This document shows positions 13,848 to 18,891 of a stretch of 18,891 nucleotides of DNA, in pieces. The stretch spans positions 1 to 18,891 of the forward strand of contig JAEDJB010000024.1 of the NCBI GenBank assembly GCA_016296565.1. The letters run 5' to 3'. The DNA comes from Oscillospiraceae bacterium. GTDB taxonomy: Bacteria > Bacillota > Clostridia > Oscillospirales > Oscillospiraceae. The stretch's first letter is position 1, and every line of letters starts with the position of its first letter. Made by a program: the position numbers and the translations under genes. The notes under the pieces were generated by a model. That model worked only from the letters and a program-made list of their open reading frames with translations, was not told the origin of the DNA and did no database searches.

Positions 13848-14123
13848 TTACTTATCCACAGCTTCCTTCAGGGCCTTGCCGGCCTTGAACACGGGCACCT
13901 TGGTGGCGGGGATGGGAATGTCCTCGCCGGTCTTGGGGTTGCGGCCCATGCGCTCGGCGCGGGTCTTGGTCTCGAAAGCGCCGAAGCCGACGATCTGGAC
14001 CTTTTCCTCCTCGGCCAGAGCCTTGGTGATGCGGGCAATGGCGGCGTTCATGGCGATCTCCACGTTTTTCCGGGAGAAGCCGGTTTCCTCCGCAATGCTC
14101 TGAATCAGTTCTGTCTTGTTCAT
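13848..14123 (-). CDS. hup: HU family DNA-binding protein
   Basis: 91 aa, normal for HU. Helical N-terminus MNKTELIQSIAEETGFSRKN, then the signature GFGAFETKTRAERMGRNPKTGE and the DNA-binding arm with IPATKVPVFKAGKALKEAV. A nucleoid protein that bends DNA non-specifically as a homodimer. Its ATG (14123) overlaps the mazG stop by 4 nt, so an abundant nucleoid protein is translationally coupled to a low-abundance enzyme, although GAGGGA before the ATG may give independent initiation. Last gene of the punA-to-hup group. IHF is unlikely because the sequence has standard HU features. Confidence 0.95.
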   Translation of the reverse strand: MNKTELIQSIAEETGFSRKNVEIAMNAAIARITKALAEEEKVQIVGFGAFETKTRAERMGRNPKTGEDIPIPATKVPVFKAGKALKEAVDK

Positions 14124-14947
14124 GATGTTTTTCCCTCTTTCTCTTCAAAATGTGCCTTCTCCGGGTGTTTTTCCCGGTTCCAGAGGACCATCAGCTGGGA
14201 GACTGGCAGGTCCTTCATTTTCTTTCCCTGGGCCGTGACCGCCGCTTCCACCCCGGCAAACCGGCGAATGAACTTTTCGCAGGTTCCGCCCAGAGCTTCC
14301 TCAGGGTCAATCTGGAAGAACCGGGCAATCTTCACCGCTGCAAACAGCAGGTCACCCAGCTCTTCCTCCACGTTGGACTGTTCCGCCACCGCGGTTTTCA
14401 GTTCGCCCAGTTCTTCCTCCAGCTTGTCCATGGCGGCCTGGACATCGGGCCACTCAAACCCGGCCCGCTCGGCCTTGGCCTGGATCTTCTCCGCCCGCCA
14501 CAGGCCCGGCAGGGTCCGGGCCACGCTGTTCAGGGTGTCCGTGTCTGTTGCCTGGCCCTTTTCCTTCCGCTTGAGTTCCTCCCAGTTGGTGAGTACCTGG
14601 CCGACCGAGTCGGCCTGCTCCTGGGCGAACACATGGGGGTGGCGGTAGATGAGCTTTTTGCAGATCCCGTCGGCCACGTCGTCCAGGTCGAACCGCCCCG
14701 CGTCCTCCTCAATGGAGGCATGAAAGAGAACCTGGAGGAGCACGTCCCCCAGCTCTTCCTTCAGGTGGTCCGGGTTCTTTTCGTCGATGGCCTCGGCAAC
14801 CTCGCAGGCTTCCTCAATGAAGTTCCGGCGGATGCTCTCATGGGTCTGCTGGATGTCCCAGGGGCAGCCCCCGGGGGCGCGGAGGATCCGGACAATTTCC
14901 CGCAGGTCCTCCACGTTGTACGATTTTTTATATTCAAAATTTATCAT
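14120..14947 (-). CDS. mazG: MazG nucleoside triphosphate pyrophosphohydrolase
   Basis: 275 aa with two MazG domains. N-terminal domain about 15-125: CPWDIQQTHESIRRNFIEEACEVAEAID and EELGDVLLQVLFHA, the EExxE and ExxD metal sites. C-terminal domain about 165-260: EEELGELKTAV and EEELGDLLFAAVKIARF. It hydrolyses NTPs and non-canonical NTPs to NMP and PPi. Unlike B. subtilis YabN, no N-terminal methylase-like (SAM) domain is present. ATG at 14947 has only a weak ribosome site (GGGA about 11 nt upstream). The 67-nt gap to spoVB contains a small hairpin, GTCCC-TCT-GGGAC (14967-14979). Confidence 0.93.
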   Translation of the reverse strand: MINFEYKKSYNVEDLREIVRILRAPGGCPWDIQQTHESIRRNFIEEACEVAEAIDEKNPDHLKEELGDVLLQVLFHASIEEDAGRFDLDDVADGICKKLIYRHPHVFAQEQADSVGQVLTNWEELKRKEKGQATDTDTLNSVARTLPGLWRAEKIQAKAERAGFEWPDVQAAMDKLEEELGELKTAVAEQSNVEEELGDLLFAAVKIARFFQIDPEEALGGTCEKFIRRFAGVEAAVTAQGKKMKDLPVSQLMVLWNREKHPEKAHFEEKEGKTS

Positions 14948-15014
14948 ATGACGCTGTTTCCCACAAGTCCCTCTGGGACATTTTCTCGGTTTTTATTCGT
15001 TCTTATCCGTATTT

Positions 15015-16607
15015 TTACTTAATCCGGAGGAGTTTTGCAATTTTATCTCCCTTTGGCATCAGGGACAGATCGTCCTTGGACACGGCCCGCAGAAGGATGA
15101 CCAGCACCGCATAGACCACCACGCCCACCAGGATGGCGCCGCACACAGCCAGCGTGTTGCCCAGGCGGGCGGCAAACAGGCCGTAGCTGGCCCAGGCTGC
15201 CGCGCCCATGGCCAGGGCGGCGATGAGGGGCTTTACAAACACCCGCAGGTATTTGGGGGGATAGGGGGTGACTTTCTTGATGGCGGCCAGCTCCATCACC
15301 GCCACCAGGGAGAAGCACACCAGGGTGCCGATGGGGGCGCCCTTGATGCCCACGGCGGGCTGCTGGACCAGGCAGAAGTTCACGATGAGCTTCAGGGCGC
15401 TGCCGATGGCAATAAACCAGATGGGCAGGGACGCCCGGCCGTTGGCCTGGAGGATGGCGTTGCACAGGAGCATGATGCACACAAAAATGGAGGCGATGCC
15501 CAGGATGAACATACAGGCGGAGGCCACTTCCTGGTTGGTCTCGGGATAGAGCAGCTGGATGATGGGGCCGGAGAGAGCCGCAAGGCCGACGCCGGCGGGG
15601 ATGGCCAGCATAGCCCCCACCCGCAGAGCAGACTCGGCCACCTTGCCGGCGCCCAGCTTATCCTTGGTGGTCAGGGCGGCGGACACCGCGGGCACGATGC
15701 AGGCCGTCAGGGAGACCATGAGAGAGGAAGGTAGGTTATAAATGGCCACGGCCTTCTGGTAGGACCCGTAGAGGCTCACGGCCATCTCCTCGGTGTAGCC
15801 CAGAGCGCTCTGGAGGAGGTTCTGGACCTGGATGGTGTCGATATAGGTGGTGATGGGCACCACGGAGGAGCTCAGGGTAATGGGCACAGCAATGACCAGC
15901 AGGGTCTTTAAGATCCTGCCGGCGGTGTCCGGCTTGTCGTCCCCCAGAGCCTTGGCGGGGGGATTGGTCCGGTGATGGCGGATAATCAGGTAGATGAGGG
16001 ACACCCCGCTGCCGGCGGCCACGCCGCCGATGGCACCGGCGGCAGCAACCTCACTGCCGAAGCCCAGGTAGAGCAGGTACCAGGCCAAAAACAGGCCCAC
16101 CACCAGCTTGGCGACGGCCTCAATGACCTGGGAGACTGCTGTGGGGACCATGTCCGAGTGGCCCTGGGCAAAGCCCCGGTAGGCCGAAACGGTGCACAGG
16201 AAGAAGGCGGTGAGGGACATGACCCGGATGGCGGGAGCCGCCATGCTGTCCCCCTGGAGGCTTGCCAGGGGCTGGGCGCCGAAGAACATGATGCATGTGG
16301 TGATGGAGCCCAGAATGATAAAGGTGATCAGGCACACCCGGAACACCCGGTTGACCTGGTTGCGGCGGCCCAGTGCGTTGGCCTCCGAAATGGTCTTGGA
16401 CATGGCCACGGGCAGGCCCGCGGTGGAGACCATCAGCAGCAGGTTAAACACCGAGTAGGCGTTGTTGAAGTGGCCGAAGCCCACGTCCCCCAGGATACGG
16501 CCCAGAGGAATCTTGTACAGGGCGCCGATGAGCTTGACGATCACAATGCCCGCAGCCAGCGTCGCCGCCCCGCCGAAAAACGTACTTTTTTGCGATGATT
16601 GTTTCAA
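15015..16607 (-). CDS. spoVB: SpoVB-like polysaccharide / lipid II flippase (MOP superfamily)
   Basis: 530 aa from a TTG start, an integral membrane protein with about 14 hydrophobic helices by eye. The N-terminus has the family-typical STFFGGAATLAAGIVIVKLIGALYKIPLG block. SpoVB-type proteins are exporters of lipid-linked precursors needed for spore cortex synthesis; close relatives (MurJ/Amj-like, YtgP) act in vegetative wall growth, so the exact role is not certain. TTG at 16607 lies 8 nt after GGAGG (16616-16620); GTG at 16622 overlaps that site and is rejected. It is followed by mazG and hup, the order I recall for clostridial spoVB neighbourhoods. Confidence 0.88.
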   Translation of the reverse strand: MKQSSQKSTFFGGAATLAAGIVIVKLIGALYKIPLGRILGDVGFGHFNNAYSVFNLLLMVSTAGLPVAMSKTISEANALGRRNQVNRVFRVCLITFIILGSITTCIMFFGAQPLASLQGDSMAAPAIRVMSLTAFFLCTVSAYRGFAQGHSDMVPTAVSQVIEAVAKLVVGLFLAWYLLYLGFGSEVAAAGAIGGVAAGSGVSLIYLIIRHHRTNPPAKALGDDKPDTAGRILKTLLVIAVPITLSSSVVPITTYIDTIQVQNLLQSALGYTEEMAVSLYGSYQKAVAIYNLPSSLMVSLTACIVPAVSAALTTKDKLGAGKVAESALRVGAMLAIPAGVGLAALSGPIIQLLYPETNQEVASACMFILGIASIFVCIMLLCNAILQANGRASLPIWFIAIGSALKLIVNFCLVQQPAVGIKGAPIGTLVCFSLVAVMELAAIKKVTPYPPKYLRVFVKPLIAALAMGAAAWASYGLFAARLGNTLAVCGAILVGVVVYAVLVILLRAVSKDDLSLMPKGDKIAKLLRIK

Positions 16608-16615
16608 CGGTATAT

Positions 16616-16620
16616 CCTCC
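16616..16620 (-). promoter_or_regulatory. Ribosome binding site supporting a TTG start for spoVB
   Basis: GGAGG on the minus strand, 8 nt before TTG 16607. There is no in-frame ATG at the start of the conserved region, so the gene appears to use a weak initiation codon. Confidence 0.7.
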
Positions 16621-16625
16621 ACAGG

Positions 16626-17930
16626 TTATCCAAATATCAGGGGCATGGCGTAGTTTTTCACCTGATCCTTTATCTTTTCCAGGTCCAGGGTGAAGTAGGT
16701 CCCGTCTTTGTATATGACGTTGCCCCGGGCCATATTCATCACCACGTCCCGGCCGCAGGCGGAGTAGACCAGGTTGTCCGTGACGCTGTGGCAGGGGGTG
16801 AGGTTGGGCCGGTCAAAGTCCACCAGAATCAGGTCGGCAATGTACCCCGGAGCGATGCGCCCGGTCTTGCGGCCCAGGGCCTTGGCCCCGTCGCAGGTGG
16901 CCATGCGCAGCACATCCATGGGCTGAAGAGCCAGGGGGTCCCGGCTCACGCCCGGGTGGAGAACGGCGGCAAACTTCATCTCCTGGAACAGGTCGGTGCT
17001 GTTGTTGGAGGAGACGCCGTCGGTACCCAGGGCGATGTTCACCCCGGCCTTCTTCATGGCGGGAATCTGCGCCACCCCGGAGCCCAGCTTCAGGTTGGAC
17101 ACCGGGTTGTGGACGCAGGAGATCCCCTTGGCGGCCATGATGGCCCAGTCCTCCGGGGTGGTCCAGACGCAGTGGGCGGCAATGGCCCGGGTGTCCCACA
17201 CCCCGTACTGGTCCAGGGTCTGGATGGGGGTCTTGCCGTTGCGGTCCAGGCTGCCCTGGTGCTCGGTCTGGGTCTCGGAGACGTGGACATGCATCCCCAG
17301 GCCCTTCTTTTGGGCGTAGTCGGCCATCCACTTCCACAGGGGAGAATTGGAGGTGTACTCCCCGTGGATGGAGGCGTCCACCAGAATCTGGCCGTCCCCG
17401 GCTCCGTGCCACTCCTCGGTGAGGCGGATCTGGTTGCCGCAGTCCCCGCAGGTTTCGGGGCTGAACTGGTCGGGGGCACCGAAGTACACCCCGCCCACGG
17501 ACAGGTTGGCGCTGATCCCCGCCTCCAGCACCTGCCGGGCGATGGCGGGGGTGTGCATGTACATGTCCGCAATGCAGGTGACGCCGTTGGCGATCATCTC
17601 CGCCAGGCCCAGAGCGGTGCCTGCGGCCACGGCCTGGTCGTCCAGCTTGGCCTCGGCGGGGAAAATCCACTGGTTCAGCCAGGTCTGCAAATCGCAGCCC
17701 CCGCCGTAGCCCCGGAGCAGGGTCATGGGGATGTGGGTGTGGGCGTTCACCAGGCCGGGCATGAGGACGTTCCCCTTGCCGTCAATCTCCTGGTCAAAGG
17801 GGCCCTCGGGGCGGGTGGTGCCCACGGAGGCAATCTTGTCCCCTTCCACGGCCACAAAGGCGTTGTTCAGAACCGTACCCTCCTCATCCATGAGGAGGGC
17901 GCGGCAGTTGTAAATGAGTGTTTTTTTCAT
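16626..17930 (-). CDS. mtaD: Amidohydrolase, 5'-methylthioadenosine/S-adenosylhomocysteine deaminase type
   Basis: 434 aa, metal-dependent hydrolase of the TrzN/AtzB-SsnA-MtaD group. Metal and catalytic residues: H64/H66 in NAHTHIPM, H214/H216 in HVHVSET, H253 in AAHCV, D304 in GTDGVSS. The beta-sandwich is formed by the N- and C-terminal ends, as usual. Family knowledge: many members deaminate MTA, SAH or adenosine to the inosine forms (Thermotoga TM0936). The purine nucleoside phosphorylase directly upstream (9-nt gap) supports a nucleoside substrate. Guanine deaminase, chlorohydrolase-like or SsnA functions cannot be excluded by sequence reading alone. ATG at 17930, ribosome site AGGTGA overlapping the end of punA. 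Confidence 0.82.
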   Translation of the reverse strand: MKKTLIYNCRALLMDEEGTVLNNAFVAVEGDKIASVGTTRPEGPFDQEIDGKGNVLMPGLVNAHTHIPMTLLRGYGGGCDLQTWLNQWIFPAEAKLDDQAVAAGTALGLAEMIANGVTCIADMYMHTPAIARQVLEAGISANLSVGGVYFGAPDQFSPETCGDCGNQIRLTEEWHGAGDGQILVDASIHGEYTSNSPLWKWMADYAQKKGLGMHVHVSETQTEHQGSLDRNGKTPIQTLDQYGVWDTRAIAAHCVWTTPEDWAIMAAKGISCVHNPVSNLKLGSGVAQIPAMKKAGVNIALGTDGVSSNNSTDLFQEMKFAAVLHPGVSRDPLALQPMDVLRMATCDGAKALGRKTGRIAPGYIADLILVDFDRPNLTPCHSVTDNLVYSACGRDVVMNMARGNVIYKDGTYFTLDLEKIKDQVKNYAMPLIFG

Positions 17931-17939
17931 GGCGTCACC

Positions 17940-18764
17940 TTACAGGGCCTCCAGGCAGGCCAGCAGCAGGGAGGAGAACTTCTCCCGGGCAGCAGCGGCG
18001 GCCTCCAGGACCTCCTCCTCGCTGAGGGGCTGGGGAAGCACGCCGGCGGCCATGTTGGACACCAGGGTAAAGCCCAGCACCTGCATGCCGCAGTGACCGG
18101 CGGTGATGACCTCCGGGGCGGTGGACATGCCCACGGCGTCCGCTCCCAGAATCCGGGCCATGCGGACCTCGGCGGGGGTCTCGTACTGGGGGCCGGGGAA
18201 GTACATGTAGACCCCTTCCTTCAGGTCGATGTCCAGCTTCCGGGCCTGCTTCCGGGCCAGATCCCGGAGGGCGGGGGTGTAGAGATAGCTGGAGTCGGGG
18301 AACCGGGGGCCGAACTCCGGGAGATTCTCGCCCCGGAGGGGGGACTCCATGAAGATCTTGATCTGGTCGGTGATGAGCATCAGGTCCCCGGCCTGGAAGT
18401 TCCAGTTGACGCCGCCGGCGGCGTTGGTGACAAACAGGGTGTCGCAGCCCAGCAGGTGGAGGACCCGGACAGCGTAGCTGACCTCCTCGTAGGAGTAGCC
18501 CTCGTAGTGGTGCATCCGGCCCTGCATGACGGCCACGGGCTTGCCCGCCAGGGTGCCGAACACCAGCTGGCCCTTGTGCCCGGGGGCGGTGGAATGCTTG
18601 AAGTGGGGGATCTCCCCGTAGGGGACCACGATGGGGTTTTCCACCTCATCCCCCAGATACCCCAGGCCGGAGCCCAGGACCATGGCTACCTTCGGCACGA
18701 AGGCGCCCAGCTTGGTGCGCAGGAAGTCCGCGCTCTCCTGATATTGCGCATAGGTAAAGTTCAT
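17940..18764 (-). CDS. punA: Purine nucleoside phosphorylase, trimeric class I
   Basis: 274 aa. It cleaves purine (deoxy)nucleosides with phosphate to base plus (deoxy)ribose-1-phosphate. Motifs in order: phosphate-binding GSGLG (31-35), GRMHHYEGY (82-90), TNAAGG (113-118), GPQYETPAE (191-199) and MSTAPEV (213-219; usually MSTVPEV). Asn237 in SNMAAG is the residue that favours 6-oxopurines (inosine, guanosine) in trimeric PNPs. ATG at 18764 with GGAGG 7 nt upstream. First gene visible of the operon punA-mtaD-spoVB-mazG-hup. Coupled with the deaminase it could process the inosine-type products. Confidence 0.94.
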   Translation of the reverse strand: MNFTYAQYQESADFLRTKLGAFVPKVAMVLGSGLGYLGDEVENPIVVPYGEIPHFKHSTAPGHKGQLVFGTLAGKPVAVMQGRMHHYEGYSYEEVSYAVRVLHLLGCDTLFVTNAAGGVNWNFQAGDLMLITDQIKIFMESPLRGENLPEFGPRFPDSSYLYTPALRDLARKQARKLDIDLKEGVYMYFPGPQYETPAEVRMARILGADAVGMSTAPEVITAGHCGMQVLGFTLVSNMAAGVLPQPLSEEEVLEAAAAAREKFSSLLLACLEAL

Positions 18765-18813
18765 GTGATAACCTCCGCGTTGATGTTCCGGTGGAAACCG
18801 GGTAAATTTCTGG

Positions 18814-18850
18814 TCATATTAAGGTATCTTACACCCGCTGGGGCAAAAAA
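18814..18850 (-). promoter_or_regulatory. Possible weak promoter upstream of punA
   Basis: The 127 nt upstream of punA hold no gene. Reading the minus strand, TTGCTT, a 17-nt spacer and TAAGAT give a weak -35/-10 match (3 and 4 of 6). No riboswitch or clear hairpin was recognised. Low confidence. Confidence 0.25.
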
Positions 18851-18891
18851 GCAACGATTTGCCCGGATTGTTCAAGGGTTCTTCACATTTG

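Overview
The window is GC-rich chromosomal DNA from a spore-forming Firmicute. Class Clostridia is most likely, and the codon and protein style resembles Oscillospiraceae (Flavonifractor/Oscillibacter-like); this is a judgement from memory, not a database result. The support is: YmdB and a YhaO/YhaN pair; RqcP; a SpoVB-type flippase followed by mazG and an HU gene; and histidine biosynthesis using the HisZ plus short-HisG arrangement. Almost all of it is core metabolism and housekeeping. The exception is a less GC-rich stretch of about 1.25 kb (4797-6040) that looks accessory.

Left part (1-4796, plus strand): ymdB-like phosphodiesterase, then a translationally coupled SbcD-like nuclease and SbcC-like ATPase (YhaO/YhaN type), then signal peptidase I and the ribosome-quality-control protein RqcP. 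A near-consensus sigma-A promoter lies between the ATPase gene and lepB, so lepB-rqcP can be transcribed separately.

Middle (4797-6086): a roughly 150-bp run of consecutive short palindromes bounded by imperfect terminal inverted repeats; a rho-independent terminator; a GNAT acetyltransferase gene broken by a one-base loss in a G run; and a minus-strand gene for a small membrane-anchored protein that I do not recognise.

Histidine operon (13716 down to 6047, minus strand): promoter, then hisZ-hisG-hisD-hisC-hisB-hisH-hisA-hisF-hisIE and a strong terminator. The genes encode PRPP-to-histidine synthesis except histidinol-phosphate phosphatase, which is not in the window. The promoter carries a perfect 8-bp inverted repeat that looks like an operator. 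The untranslated leader is only about 36 nt, too short for a T-box.

Right part (18764 down to 13808, minus strand): purine nucleoside phosphorylase, an amidohydrolase of the MTA/SAH deaminase type, SpoVB-like flippase, MazG and HU, probably one operon ending in a hairpin after HU. The first two fit nucleoside salvage by deamination then phosphorolysis. SpoVB, MazG and HU are a neighbourhood I recall as conserved in clostridia, where rqcP usually comes next; here rqcP is about 9 kb away behind lepB.

I saw no CRISPR array, tRNA, rRNA, transposase or phage gene. The most interesting points are the palindrome array, the frameshifted GNAT gene, the his promoter/operator, and the Rad50-like ATPase whose apex is a membrane hairpin instead of a zinc hook.
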